Source: Mycobacterium ahvazicum
Lineage (GTDB): Bacteria; Actinomycetota; Actinomycetes; Mycobacteriales; Mycobacteriaceae
Direction of reading: 5' to 3'
Length of the DNA: 64,000 bases
Assembly (NCBI RefSeq): GCF_900176255.2
Contig: NZ_FXEG02000003.1
Location: 1,635,182-1,699,181, forward strand
Each line of letters opens with the position of its first letter. Position 1 is the stretch's first letter. The translations under genes and the position numbers were made by a program. The notes under the pieces are model-generated. The model was not told the DNA's origin, did no database searches, and worked only from the letters and a program-made list of their open reading frames with translations. This document shows positions 36,349 to 45,109 of this stretch, one piece after another.

Positions 36349-37026
36349 GTGAAGCGCACAAGCCGCGTCTCGGTCCATGCCACGGCAGTATGGTTTCGGA
36401 GTCTCGCGATCGGAAGTGCCGTGCTGATTGGGGCCACGGCGCTCGCCGCCATGGCGCGAGCCGCCGCACCTCCGATGCCGGGCGTCGAGGTCGACGATGA
36501 AAGCGGCAGATGCACAGCGGGTTTCGCGACTCAAGGCAGCGATAACAGCTACTACCTGTTGACCAGTGGGCACTGCGATGCGCACGACGGTTCGATATGG
36601 ACTTACGAGCAGGATGTCCCGCTGGGAAGAATCACCGCGAGCGAGAACGATGGCGATAACAAGGACGCCGCCATCATCCGCCTTGACCCGAGCGTCGGGG
36701 TACCGGTGGGAGATGTCGGCGGCAAGTACCCGGTCCGAGATGTCCTGAGTCCCTCCCAGATTCAGGTGGGCACGCCGTTCTGCAAGCTCGGCGCGGTCAC
36801 CGGTGAGACTTGCGGCACCGTCAAGAGCGTCGACGACGGAGTGGTCGAAGCCAGCGTCTACAGCTTGAAAGGCGACAGCGGGAGCCCTGGCTTCGTGAAG
36901 AACGCGGACGGCAGCGTTAGCGCAGTCGGCATCTTGATGTCTTCACCGGAAGGTGACGACCATACGACGTACTTCACACTCGTGTATCCACTGCTCGGCC
37001 GGTGGGGCTTGCGCATTCTCCCCTGA
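36349..37026 (+). CDS. Secreted trypsin-like serine protease (S1 family, streptogrisin-like)
   Basis: 225 residues from a GTG. Signal peptide (about residues 1-40, LAIGSAVLIGATALAAMARAAA with an AxA site). The catalytic triad is H75 in LTSGHC, D106 in KDAAIIRL and S177 in KGDSGSP, spaced as in bacterial chymotrypsin-like proteases. Cys65-type pairs (GRC, GHC, PFC, ETC) could form disulfides. There is little room for a pro-domain (about 10 residues), unlike streptogrisins. Probably exported and active in the envelope or outside the cell. Confidence 0.85.
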   Translation: MKRTSRVSVHATAVWFRSLAIGSAVLIGATALAAMARAAAPPMPGVEVDDESGRCTAGFATQGSDNSYYLLTSGHCDAHDGSIWTYEQDVPLGRITASENDGDNKDAAIIRLDPSVGVPVGDVGGKYPVRDVLSPSQIQVGTPFCKLGAVTGETCGTVKSVDDGVVEASVYSLKGDSGSPGFVKNADGSVSAVGILMSSPEGDDHTTYFTLVYPLLGRWGLRILP

Positions 37027-37054
37027 GCATGGCTGAAGGATCGGCTTGGCATTC

Positions 37055-37621
37055 TCACACCGCCTTGGCCGCGTCGACCTGGTCCCGGCCGTATTCGATG
37101 ACAGGTGGCGAATCGCCGTACACGTTGAGGGTGTGGATAAAGCGATGCAACCCCATGACGCCCGCACAGGTGAACCCGAGTTCGATGATCTGTGCCGCGG
37201 TGAAGTGCTCACCCAGCCGCTGGTAGAACTCGTCGTCGATCGCATGATGGTCCGCCGAGAGCAGATCGAGGAACTCGACCGCCAGCTGCTCCTGTGGGGT
37301 GAGCGTGTCGTGGCCCGGCGCGAGCAGGCAGACGACGTCCTCGTCGGTGATCGAATCATGTTTGCGCGACTGGCTGCACGGCTCACATTCACCGAGTTGG
37401 GCGCTGCGGATGCGCAATAGCTCGAGAATGCGTCCGCCGAGCAGAGTGCCGGCACCGAGGTGGGTCCGCGCCGTGTTCACCTGTTCGAGCTGCGCGCTGC
37501 GATAGGCGAAGATCTGCAACGGTACCGGCGTCGCGTAGAGCCCGGCGGCCACGCCGGCATCGACGATCTCGCGCGAGTGCGCGCTGAGTTCTTCCATCGG
37601 GATTGGTGCAATACGCGGCAT
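37055..37621 (-). CDS. Carboxymuconolactone decarboxylase (AhpD-like) family protein
   Basis: 188 residues. All-helical AhpD/CMD fold with the redox motif CEPC in LGECEPCSQSRKHDS, followed by a region usual for the family (LTPQEQLAVEFLDLLS, GFTCAGVMGLHRFIHTL). CxxC members often act as disulfide reductases of peroxiredoxins; others are decarboxylases. Divergent from the SDR gene at 37667, 45 bases apart. Confidence 0.85.
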   Translation of the reverse strand: MPRIAPIPMEELSAHSREIVDAGVAAGLYATPVPLQIFAYRSAQLEQVNTARTHLGAGTLLGGRILELLRIRSAQLGECEPCSQSRKHDSITDEDVVCLLAPGHDTLTPQEQLAVEFLDLLSADHHAIDDEFYQRLGEHFTAAQIIELGFTCAGVMGLHRFIHTLNVYGDSPPVIEYGRDQVDAAKAV

Positions 37622-37666
37622 TAATTCAGGCTATCTTTTGCGTGCGGCACTGAAAAGGAGAAATCG

Positions 37667-38455
37667 ATGTCCAGACTCGCCGGAAAGGTCGCAATAGTTA
37701 CCGGAGGGGCTGGCGGGATTGGTGCGGCGACCGCGGCCGAATTGGCCCGTGAAGGCGCGGCGGTTGCCGTCGTCGATATCGATGAAGTCAAAGCCGAAGA
37801 GGTCGCCGACCGGATTCGGCACAGCGGCGCGCGAGCAATCGGCCTCGGCGGCGATCTTGCCGAGGAAGACGTGGCGCGCTCGGTGGTGCACGCCACCGTC
37901 GCAGAGTTCGGGCGCATCGATGTCCTGCACAACAATGCGGCGCTGACGGCCAGCAGCTTCCTGGCCCGCGACACCACCGTCTCCGAGATGCCTCTCGATG
38001 TGTGGCAGCGATCCATGGAGGCCAACCTCGGCAGTCAGCTGCTGATGTGCAAACACGCCGTGCCCGAAATGCGAAGCACCGGTGGCGGTTCCATCGTCAA
38101 CATGTCGTCGGGCGCGGCGCTCTCGGGTGACCGCACCCGCCTGGCTTACGGCGTCTCGAAGGCGGGGGTGCACGCCCTGACGATGTATGTGGCCACCAGC
38201 GAAGGCAAGGCCGGCATCCGGGCGAACACGATCGTGCCCGGCTTGATCCTGACCGACGCCGTGCGCGCGCACCTGTCCCCCGACATCCTCGACGGCCTGG
38301 GCCGGGCCACGCTGACGCCGTACGTAGGACAGCCACAAGACGTCGCAGAACTTGTTCTTTTTCTGGCTTCCGAGCAGTCCCGCTACATCACGGGACAAAT
38401 GATTTCTATTGACGGCGGGATGTCAGCGCATGTCTCGATGAATACCGGCGATTAA
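37667..38455 (+). CDS. Short-chain dehydrogenase/reductase
   Basis: 262 residues, classical SDR. NAD(P) site VTGGAGGIGAATAAEL, the NNAA motif in LHNNAALTA, catalytic Ser in NMSSGAALSG and YxxxK in LAYGVSKAGVH. Asp after the second strand (VVDIDEVKAEE) suggests NAD(H) preference. Substrate unknown. Convergent with a second SDR, with a hairpin between. Confidence 0.92.
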   Translation: MSRLAGKVAIVTGGAGGIGAATAAELAREGAAVAVVDIDEVKAEEVADRIRHSGARAIGLGGDLAEEDVARSVVHATVAEFGRIDVLHNNAALTASSFLARDTTVSEMPLDVWQRSMEANLGSQLLMCKHAVPEMRSTGGGSIVNMSSGAALSGDRTRLAYGVSKAGVHALTMYVATSEGKAGIRANTIVPGLILTDAVRAHLSPDILDGLGRATLTPYVGQPQDVAELVLFLASEQSRYITGQMISIDGGMSAHVSMNTGD

Positions 38456-38464
38456 TTAGTCGCA

Positions 38465-38484
38465 GCGGTTATCAACACAACCGC
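38465..38484. terminator. Short hairpin between two convergent SDR genes
   Basis: GCGGTT (38465-38470) and AACCGC (38479-38484) with an 8-base loop lie in the 62-base gap between convergent genes. Weak but in the expected place. Confidence 0.35.
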
Positions 38485-38517
38485 GATGGCGACCGGCGGA
38501 CGTGAATTAACGAATCG

Positions 38518-39330
38518 TTATTGAGTTGTCGGTCCGAGAGCGTATGCCCCGGTTTCCGGGTGGTGGTACCAGCCGCTGGCGGCATGGGTGCCCCCGTCGA
38601 CGTGGATCGTTTGGCCGGTGACGTAGCTGGACATGTCGGAGGCGAGAAACACTGCCGCCCCGGCCATTTCGTCGACGTGACCCGCGCGTCCCATCGGGAC
38701 CGTGAAGCCCATCCGCTGCTGGGATCCCGGCGGCGCGATCTGCTCGAGACCTTCGGTCCAGGTGATGTCGGGGGCCAGCGCGTTGACCCTGATGCCGTGC
38801 GGTGCGAGTTCGAGCGCGGCGGTCTTGGTGTAGTTGATGACACCGGCCTTGGCGGCCGCGTAGGTCGCATAGCCGGGTGCGGCACGCACGCCCTCGATCG
38901 AGGTGACGCTGATGATGCTGCCGGGCAGCTTCTGCTCGACGAGGACGCGGGCCACTCGCTGCGTGCAGAGATAGACATGCCGCAGGTTCGACTTGTACAG
39001 GGCATCCCAGCCGTTCTCGCTGGTGTCGAGGATTCCCGACCAGAAGACACCGCCCGCGTTGTTGACCAGGATTGACACCGTCCCGAGCTCGCCCGCGGTC
39101 TGTTCCAGCGCGGCGTCGACCGCGGCGCTGTCCCGAACGTCCACCGGAATGCCCAGAGCGCCGATCTCGTCGGCGGCGGCCGCGCAGGTATCGGGGTTGC
39201 GTTCCCAGATCGCGACTCGCGCACCGAATGCCGTCAGCCCGGCCGCGATGCCGCGCCCGATGCCCGCACCGCCGCCGGTGACGACCGCGACGCGGTTGGT
39301 CAGCAGCACGCTGGCGGGGGTGAGTGCCAT
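38518..39330 (-). CDS. Short-chain dehydrogenase/reductase
   Basis: 270 residues from the ATG at 39330. NAD(P) site VVTGGGAGIGRGIAAGL, NNAGG in LVNNAGGVFWS, Ser in SVTSIEGVRA and YxxxK in YATYAAAKAGVINY. It ends with the SDR closing pattern YVTGQTIHVDGGTHA. An upstream in-frame extension to 39360 was not used. Divergent from the epimerase gene at 39424. Substrate unknown. Confidence 0.9.
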   Translation of the reverse strand: MALTPASVLLTNRVAVVTGGGAGIGRGIAAGLTAFGARVAIWERNPDTCAAAADEIGALGIPVDVRDSAAVDAALEQTAGELGTVSILVNNAGGVFWSGILDTSENGWDALYKSNLRHVYLCTQRVARVLVEQKLPGSIISVTSIEGVRAAPGYATYAAAKAGVINYTKTAALELAPHGIRVNALAPDITWTEGLEQIAPPGSQQRMGFTVPMGRAGHVDEMAGAAVFLASDMSSYVTGQTIHVDGGTHAASGWYHHPETGAYALGPTTQ

Positions 39331-39423
39331 GGAGTCGACTATAGAACAATCCCACTTCAAGGCTTACAGTTCTCACTAAATATGTTCGATATGTAACGCA
39401 TGGCTAGTTCCAGGGAGGCTGCG

Positions 39424-40413
39424 ATGGCCAGCACGATCTTCGTCACCGGCGCCACCGGTCAGACCGGCGGCAACGTCTGTGAGCAGTTGATCGAGCGCGG
39501 CGACCACGTCCGCGCCCTGGTGCGCAATCCCGACGACGCGGTCGCGCTGGCCGAGATCGGCGTCGAGTTGGTCAAGGGCGATATCAGCGACACCGATGAT
39601 GTGCTCCATGCGGCCAAGGGCGCCGAGGCCGCGATCCACTGCGCCGCGCTGCTGGGCGGTGCCAGTCAGGACCTCGACGACTTCAAGGCCGTCAATGTCG
39701 ACGGCACGACAAACGTCCTAGACGCGGGCAAGGCGCACGGCATGCGCCGAGTCGTCGCCCTGAGCACCGCCACCTTCCTCGACCTGAGCACGGGCGTCGA
39801 TTTCGAAGAGGCGCCATTGCTCGAGAACCCGCCCAACGACCCCTACACCGTCACCAAGCTCGCCGCCTTTCAGGAGGCCCACCGGCGCGCGGACGCCGGC
39901 GACGACGTGCTGACGTGTCACCCGGGCGCCATCTTCGGGCCCGGCCTGGTGGTGGAACGCGCGTTGCACCGCACCAGTTTCAATCGGGTGCTGTTGGCGG
40001 GCATGCGCGGAAAGATCAAGCGCTACTTGGCTTTTCCGGTGACCTGGGTGGCCGGAGCGGATGTCGCGAAGGGCTCGATCGCCGCGCTGGACAACGGGGT
40101 GGCCGGCGAGCGCTACCTGTTGGTCGGCCGGCCCGAGGACACCTTCAGCACGGCGGGCGGCATCAACCGCGCCTGCGAGGTGGCCGGAATCGAGCACCGC
40201 GTCGAGGATCTCGACTACCGCACCGATTCCGCGGCGCTGACCGCCGAATTCGGGCCCACCCTGATGGCCATCGCGGAAGCCGCGGCCCGCAGCGAGCGTA
40301 AGCCCAGAACCAAAGACAACCTGACCGCCCGGCGCCTCGGGTATGTGCCGATGTCCTTCGACGATGGGCTGCGGCTGTTGATCTCGTGGCTGCGCAAACT
40401 CGGCAAGCTGTAG
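39424..40413 (+). CDS. NAD(P)-dependent epimerase/dehydratase-like (extended SDR)
   Basis: 329 residues from the ATG at 39424. The Rossmann motif FVTGATGQTGGNVCEQL and YTVTKLAAFQEAH (YxxxK) mark an extended SDR related to 3-beta-hydroxysteroid dehydrogenases and dihydroflavonol reductases. FGPGLVVERALHR follows the typical HPGAIFGPG segment. It is followed after 11 bases by a TetR regulator gene, which may control it. Confidence 0.88.
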   Translation: MASTIFVTGATGQTGGNVCEQLIERGDHVRALVRNPDDAVALAEIGVELVKGDISDTDDVLHAAKGAEAAIHCAALLGGASQDLDDFKAVNVDGTTNVLDAGKAHGMRRVVALSTATFLDLSTGVDFEEAPLLENPPNDPYTVTKLAAFQEAHRRADAGDDVLTCHPGAIFGPGLVVERALHRTSFNRVLLAGMRGKIKRYLAFPVTWVAGADVAKGSIAALDNGVAGERYLLVGRPEDTFSTAGGINRACEVAGIEHRVEDLDYRTDSAALTAEFGPTLMAIAEAAARSERKPRTKDNLTARRLGYVPMSFDDGLRLLISWLRKLGKL

Positions 40414-40424
40414 GGGCCGCCACG

Positions 40425-41003
40425 GTGTCGACCGCCGAATCGCGCAGACCCCGTTCAGATCACGGAGATCTGTCCGACCGAATCCTGGACGCGGCGCAGC
40501 GGCTGATCTTCCGGACCGGCGCCCGCAAACTGTCACTGTCGGACGTGGCAACGCTGGCCGGGGTGTCGAGACCCACCATCTATCGCTACTTCGTGTCCAA
40601 AGAAGACCTGATCGACGCGATGGGAAAACGCGAACGCCGTCGGTTCGGTACGGCGATGGACGACGCGATGTCGGGAGTCGTCGGTGTCGCACGATTGGAG
40701 GCGGCGCTCGACGTCGTCGCAGCATTCCTCGAGGCTCAGCCGCCCGGGCGGCTGCTCGACCTCGAGCCGGGCTTCGCCCACGACCAGATGGCCGCGGCAC
40801 TACCCATGATCACCCAAGGGCTGATAGGGGTCTTGCAGCGCTGCGCCCGCGAGGGGGCGCTGGCCGGGACGGTGGATCCCCGCGACCTTGCCGGCGCCAT
40901 CGCACGGACTGCCTTGAGCCACTACATATTTCCCGAGACTGATCGCGGCGCGGCTCGTCGACAGATCCGGGCCGCCGCCGGTCTCGGCGGCCCCCGCCCA
41001 TGA
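40425..41003 (+). CDS. TetR-family transcriptional regulator
   Basis: 192 residues from the GTG at 40425. The N-terminal HTH is ILDAAQRLIFRTGARKLSLSDVATLAGVSRPTIYRYF (given in parts: ILDAAQRLIF, SLSDVATLAGVSR, PTIYRYFVSKEDLI). The C-terminal ligand domain is diverse. Likely regulator of the adjacent epimerase or of the SDR cluster; no operator was found by eye. Confidence 0.88.
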   Translation: MSTAESRRPRSDHGDLSDRILDAAQRLIFRTGARKLSLSDVATLAGVSRPTIYRYFVSKEDLIDAMGKRERRRFGTAMDDAMSGVVGVARLEAALDVVAAFLEAQPPGRLLDLEPGFAHDQMAAALPMITQGLIGVLQRCAREGALAGTVDPRDLAGAIARTALSHYIFPETDRGAARRQIRAAAGLGGPRP

Positions 41004-41077
41004 TGGCCAAGATTGTCAGAGCTCAACGGCTATCCCGACTTTCTTTGTTCTTCACACATTTGGCGCACACTGACTCC

Positions 41078-41425
41078 ATGTCCACATCTGCCTGGCTGGT
41101 CAGAATTACCGCTCCCGCAATGATTAGTGCCGCCCTGGTTGCGAGCGCACCGATGGCGACTGCCGATCCCGTCAATGACGGATACCTTGCTCAACTACGC
41201 GCCGCCGGCCTGTCCTGGCCACCGGGACACGAGGGCGCCCTGATCGGGATGGCCCAGCTCATTTGTGACGATCTCGGCTGGGGCTGGTCGGCGGACCAGA
41301 TATCCCGGGACGTGCACGCCAACTTGGACCCCAGAGGCATTACGATCGGCGACGTCGCATCCATGGTCGGCATCGCGCACGCGACCTATTGCCCTAACCA
41401 GAGGTGCTGGGCCCCGCACTGCTGA
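41078..41425 (+). CDS. Secreted DUF732 family protein
   Basis: 115 residues. Signal peptide to about residue 30 (ITAPAMISAALVASAPMATA). The mature part has the DUF732 pattern: YLAQLRAAGLSWP, GMAQLICDDLGWGWSADQIS, and a C-terminal MVGIAHATYCPNQ with two Cys that could form a disulfide. Many mycobacteria carry several such small secreted proteins (M. tuberculosis Rv1291c lies in the matching chromosomal interval). Function unknown. It carries two extra Cys at its end (RCWAPHC). Confidence 0.82.
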   Translation: MSTSAWLVRITAPAMISAALVASAPMATADPVNDGYLAQLRAAGLSWPPGHEGALIGMAQLICDDLGWGWSADQISRDVHANLDPRGITIGDVASMVGIAHATYCPNQRCWAPHC

Positions 41426-41592
41426 ATGCCGCGACACGGTAGCGATCCGGGACGCATGTCGACTTCATAGAAGATTTCGGGACAGCCGACCAATTTCTCT
41501 ATCAATTCGCTATGCGTCTCGGAGCAAACGGATACTCCGCTTCAGTTTGCTGATACGTTCTCGTCTGGCCCGCGCGGCGGTGAAACCAGGAG

Positions 41593-42042
41593 ATGAGGAC
41601 GGAAAAGATGAGGGCAAGCGGATTAATCGTGGCGACCGCATTCTTTGCTGGCGCGGCCACGTTGCCGGCACTACCAGCCTCGGCCGAGCCACTGGCCGCT
41701 CCCGACGACACGAAATTGAACGGTGTCTACCACTACGCGGACGAGGACGGTGACACCGGAACGTGGACGATCAACACCACGTGCAAGCAGGTCTGCGTGG
41801 CTCACGTGACGACCGCTCCGGGTCAAGGATTCAACGCCCCGCTGATCGACGGCCAGTACAGCGTGACGCGCACCATCCCGGAGGCCGCGATCTGTCCGAA
41901 CGACAACAGCCTGCATCCGGTCACCGTCCAACAATCGTGGGACCCGCTCACGCTCACCGGCCTTGCCGTCTTCTTGGACAGCACCGCGCCATGCGGCCTC
42001 ACCGACTCGCACGACATCTTCACCCTGACGAAAATCGGCTAG
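41593..42042 (+). CDS. Secreted mycobacterial protein, unknown
   Basis: 149 residues (or 144 from the second ATG at 41608). Signal peptide to about residue 32 (LIVATAFFAGAATLPALPASA). The mature part has four Cys (TTCKQVCVAHV, AAICPN, TAPCGL) and beta-rich sequence such as GVYHYADEDGDTGTWTI. It resembles the small secreted beta proteins common in mycobacteria. Good AGGAG-type ribosome site upstream (CAGGAGATGAGG). Related in style to the gene at 43389-43898. Confidence 0.75.
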   Translation: MRTEKMRASGLIVATAFFAGAATLPALPASAEPLAAPDDTKLNGVYHYADEDGDTGTWTINTTCKQVCVAHVTTAPGQGFNAPLIDGQYSVTRTIPEAAICPNDNSLHPVTVQQSWDPLTLTGLAVFLDSTAPCGLTDSHDIFTLTKIG

Positions 42043-42058
42043 CTGCAACACCTTTCGA

Positions 42059-42709
42059 TCACACCTTGGAGCCCAGCCCCGCGATCAAATTGATCGTGAC
42101 CGCCAGAACCACCGCGCCGAGCAGGTAAGACACCAGCGCCTGACGCAACACCGCGGCGCGAATGGACGTCAGATTGATCTCGGTGTCTGACACCTGATAC
42201 GTCATGCCGACGGTGAAGGCGACATACGCGAAGTCCTGAAATCGCGGCGGCTCCGGATCATGGAAATCGATGCCGCCGGGATTGCCGGAGTAGTAGAGCC
42301 GCGCGTAGTGCACGGTGTACAGCGTGTGCACGGCGAACCAGGACGCCGCCACGCTCAGAATGCCGACGACGGCCGCTTGGAGGGCCTCGGCGCCGGAGCG
42401 TGACCCGGCGGCCACCACATATCCGACGCCACCCAAGCTCGCGACGCTTGCGGTCAGGATGATCGCGTCCGCGAGCCACCGGGTCGGGTCTTCTCGCGTC
42501 GACCACTCGCGGGTCTGGTCAGCGTCCATTCCGCGCAGGATGAGCTGCGTCCACACCACATACACCCCGGCGGCGGTGATCCAGCCGACCAGCGCATACC
42601 GCGAACCGAGGGCATGTCCCACCAGGATGGCGACGACCACGCCGAGCACCACGACTACCGCCATCCGAACCGCGACGGTGTCGCGGAACAATTTCACCCA
42701 AGACGCCAC
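42059..42709 (-). CDS. DUF1345 family membrane protein
   Basis: 216 residues with five to six membrane helices. The family signature FHDPEPPRFQDFAYVAFTVGMTYQVSDTEI (in parts: FHDPEPPRFQDFAYVAF, TVGMTYQVSDTEI) is complete. Function unknown; the conserved acidic and Tyr residues suggest transport or a channel-like role. Convergent with the secreted protein gene. Confidence 0.85.
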   Translation of the reverse strand: MASWVKLFRDTVAVRMAVVVVLGVVVAILVGHALGSRYALVGWITAAGVYVVWTQLILRGMDADQTREWSTREDPTRWLADAIILTASVASLGGVGYVVAAGSRSGAEALQAAVVGILSVAASWFAVHTLYTVHYARLYYSGNPGGIDFHDPEPPRFQDFAYVAFTVGMTYQVSDTEINLTSIRAAVLRQALVSYLLGAVVLAVTINLIAGLGSKV

Positions 42710-43069
42710 ATCCCGACCTAACCATCATCCGATAGCGACACTCGGGAGAAACTCCGAAAAAGACATCATTGCCGATGTTCACTATTTCGTGGGTATGGGA
42801 ATTTCACAGTTTTTCATGTCGTAGCCTGCCCATTTGCTGCCGGCCAGGACGACACCGAACCAATTGCGGTCCCCGCTTTGCCGTCGAATGGCCTCACCAA
42901 CGCCGCGCCCAGCAACGTATCCGTCAGAAACATCGTGCTCTCAAGCGCGCCGACCGCGCGACGAGTACGGTGCTAATCTTTGCCCGCTGCGTCAATTCGG
43001 CGCGCACAGCCGCGTTAAGAATCGCATAATGATGCGGTTGCACCGCCCCTCCCAAACAAGGAGACGACC
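42710..43069. other. Intergenic stretch without recognised gene
   Basis: About 360 bases between the DUF1345 gene and the DUF732 gene. No conserved gene was seen. Just before 43070 there is a strong ribosome site (AAGGAGACGACC) for the DUF732 gene. Confidence 0.5.
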
Positions 43070-43369
43070 ATGATTTCCGCTCGCAAACTGTGCTTATTGA
43101 CGGTCCCCGCCATTGCTGCCGCCGCGTTGACCGTGGGCACCGGGATCGCGGTCGCCGACGACGACGCTTATCTCGCACAGATCAAGAAGATCGGCCTCAC
43201 CGGAGACCCCACCGGGTTGATCCAGCTCGGGCACCTGATTTGCGTCGACCGCGCCAACGGCGAGACCCCGGACCAGCTGGCGCAGGTGGTGCAGAGCAAG
43301 AACCCGGGGATCAGCCTCAGCGACGCGACCGGCGTCGTCAGCGCCGCGGAATCCAACTACTGCCCCTAA
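43070..43369 (+). CDS. Secreted DUF732 family protein
   Basis: 99 residues. Signal peptide to about residue 28 (LCLLTVPAIAAAALTVGTGIAVA). The mature part has AYLAQIKKIGL, IQLGHLICVDRANGETPDQL and the end VVSAAESNYCP, with the two DUF732 Cys residues. Shorter and more typical than the DUF732 protein at 41078. Confidence 0.87.
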   Translation: MISARKLCLLTVPAIAAAALTVGTGIAVADDDAYLAQIKKIGLTGDPTGLIQLGHLICVDRANGETPDQLAQVVQSKNPGISLSDATGVVSAAESNYCP

Positions 43370-43376
43370 TGACTTG

Positions 43377-43404
43377 AGCGGGCCGCGGCTATTGCGGGCC
43401 CGCT
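43377..43404. terminator. GC-rich hairpin between convergent genes
   Basis: AGCGGGCC (43377-43384) and GGCCCGCT (43397-43404) flank a 12-base loop at the shared 3' end of two convergent genes. It overlaps the last codons of the minus-strand gene. Confidence 0.45.
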
Positions 43405-43898
43405 GAAAACGCCGCCACCGGCATCTCCACCGTCCCGCGGCATGGGCCGCTGGAGATGTCGGTGTGCCAGGTGCCACGTAGCGAACCGTCCGGTTGCGGC
43501 GCGTAGAACGCCCATGACGTCGCGGGTGCCCAGACTTTCGGAACGCCTTCACCCATATAGCAATCCCACTGAAAATTGAAGTGCTCCACCCAGCGGGCTC
43601 CGTCCCAGGTGTAGTGGGACGGTTGGGGCAGCGTCGGGTTTTTCGGGACCGGCCCGTTCGTCGCGGTCGCGACGCACCTGCCCGACGCGCACGACGTCAC
43701 GAAGACGTAGTCGGCGCTGAAGGTGGGTTCGGCTTGACCGGCCGCCACGCTGGTGCCGGTCTTGTTCACGGCGTATCTGACCAACGAGTACTTGCCATTC
43801 CACACGGGCGTCGCGGCGTGCGCCGAAATAGCGGGCACGCCAAGGATCGCGACGACGGCGAGCACCGCGGCCAGGTAACGCGCGCACACCGTGCCCAT
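43389..43898 (-). CDS. Secreted mycobacterial protein, unknown
   Basis: 169 residues from the ATG at 43898. Signal peptide (about residues 1-29, YLAAVLAVVAILGVPAISAHA). Mature part beta-rich with Cys in VTSCASGRCVA, QWDCYMG and SGPCRG, and the pattern WNGKYSLVRYA. Similar in design to the protein at 41593 (small secreted, four Cys, YxxV strands). Function unknown; an in-frame extension to 43994 would bury the signal peptide and was not used. Confidence 0.75.
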   Translation of the reverse strand: MGTVCARYLAAVLAVVAILGVPAISAHAATPVWNGKYSLVRYAVNKTGTSVAAGQAEPTFSADYVFVTSCASGRCVATATNGPVPKNPTLPQPSHYTWDGARWVEHFNFQWDCYMGEGVPKVWAPATSWAFYAPQPDGSLRGTWHTDISSGPCRGTVEMPVAAFSAGPQ

Positions 43899-44012
43899 GG
43901 TGCGGACTCGATGACGCGATGCGATATCGGCACGGACACGATCGCACGGTAATGCCGCGTCCAGCCGAAACTTCGTGGCGCCGAACGGTTCCAACCGGCC
44001 CCGCCCCGAAAC

Positions 44013-44549
44013 TCATCGCCCGTGCAACAGGAACAACCCGTAGGCCGCCACGGACTGCGCGTCGGCGATCACCCCTGAGCGGATCATCTCCTCGACGTCT
44101 TCGCGGGAAAACCATGCGCTGCGCATGTCCTGCTCCTCGTGCTCGAGGGCTGCTTGCCCCTCGGAGATCCCGGTGGCCAGGAACACCCAGCCGCGCTGAC
44201 TGGTCATGCCGGGAGCGACGTCGAGCAGGCCGAGTGCCTCGAACGACGTCGCGCTCAACCCGGTTTCCTCGCGCAGCTCGCGCGCGGCCAGCTCGGCGGG
44301 CTCGGTGTCGGCCAGATCGGGCGCCGTGCCCTGCGGGAACTCCCAGCGCCGGGCGCCCACCGGATAGCGAAACTGCTCGACCAGCCGGAACCGGCGTTCG
44401 TCATAGGGCATCACCAGCGCATAGGTCGGCTTATCCACTACGGCGTAGATGCCGGGGCTGCCATCGGGGCGGCGGATGTCGTCCTCCCGGAGGATCAGCC
44501 ACGGATTCCGATAGATCTCACGCGAAGCGAGGCGTTCGATGAAAGGCAC
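44013..44549 (-). CDS. Nudix hydrolase (ADP-ribose pyrophosphatase-like)
   Basis: 178 residues from the GTG at 44549. The Nudix box core is ELAARELREETGLSA, with an FPQGTAPD segment before it; the usual first Glu of the box seems shifted by one. WLILREDDIRR, VDKPTYALVMPYDERR and VEQFRYPVGARRWEFP fit the ADP-sugar pyrophosphatase branch. Probably hydrolyses nucleoside diphosphate derivatives with Mg2+. Divergent from the SnoaL-like gene, with about 58 bases between. Confidence 0.85.
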   Translation of the reverse strand: MPFIERLASREIYRNPWLILREDDIRRPDGSPGIYAVVDKPTYALVMPYDERRFRLVEQFRYPVGARRWEFPQGTAPDLADTEPAELAARELREETGLSATSFEALGLLDVAPGMTSQRGWVFLATGISEGQAALEHEEQDMRSAWFSREDVEEMIRSGVIADAQSVAAYGLFLLHGR

Positions 44550-44607
44550 GTTGCTAGTATCACCAACCCGAAGCGACCGCCATGGCGAACAGGTAGCGTC
44601 CGGAGCC

Positions 44608-44979
44608 ATGCCTTCCCAAGAAGCCATCACCCACACCGTCAACAGCTACCTCGCCCACGTCGCCAGCGGCGCCACCGACGAGATTGTGAACCTCTACTCC
44701 GCCGATGCCACCATCGAGGATCCCGCCGGATCGGAAGTCCGGCACGGGCAGGACGCGGTGCGCGAGTTCTACACGGCGTTCCAAGATGCCAAGAAAGACA
44801 CCGAACTCGCCGAAATACGCGTCGGCGGCAACGAGGCGGCGTTCTACTGGCACCTGACACTCGATGCCGGCGACACCCGCACCCGAATTTCGCCCATCTC
44901 GCTGATGACGTTCGACGACGACGCGAAGATCACGTCGATGCGGGCGTTCTGGGGGCCGTCCGACGTCCGTGTCCTCTAG
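44608..44979 (+). CDS. SnoaL/ketosteroid isomerase-like (NTF2 fold) protein
   Basis: 123 residues from the ATG at 44608. The NTF2-like cone begins ITHTVNSYLAHVASGATDEI, then NLYSADATIEDPAGSEVRHG and REFYTAFQ; the Asp/Glu positions fit steroid delta-isomerases, which mycobacteria use in sterol metabolism. No catalytic Tyr-Asp set can be proven by eye, so the activity is open. Confidence 0.8.
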   Translation: MPSQEAITHTVNSYLAHVASGATDEIVNLYSADATIEDPAGSEVRHGQDAVREFYTAFQDAKKDTELAEIRVGGNEAAFYWHLTLDAGDTRTRISPISLMTFDDDAKITSMRAFWGPSDVRVL

Positions 44980-45109
44980 CGCAAAACCATTACAGCCCAA
45001 GAAAATACGGATTCGGCGCCGGGCTGGCCGTCGCCATAGCGGGTGTTGCGCTGGCAGAAATCGGCACAGTAGCCGATAGTCATAGCAATGTGACGTTCCC
45101 GGGAGGCAG

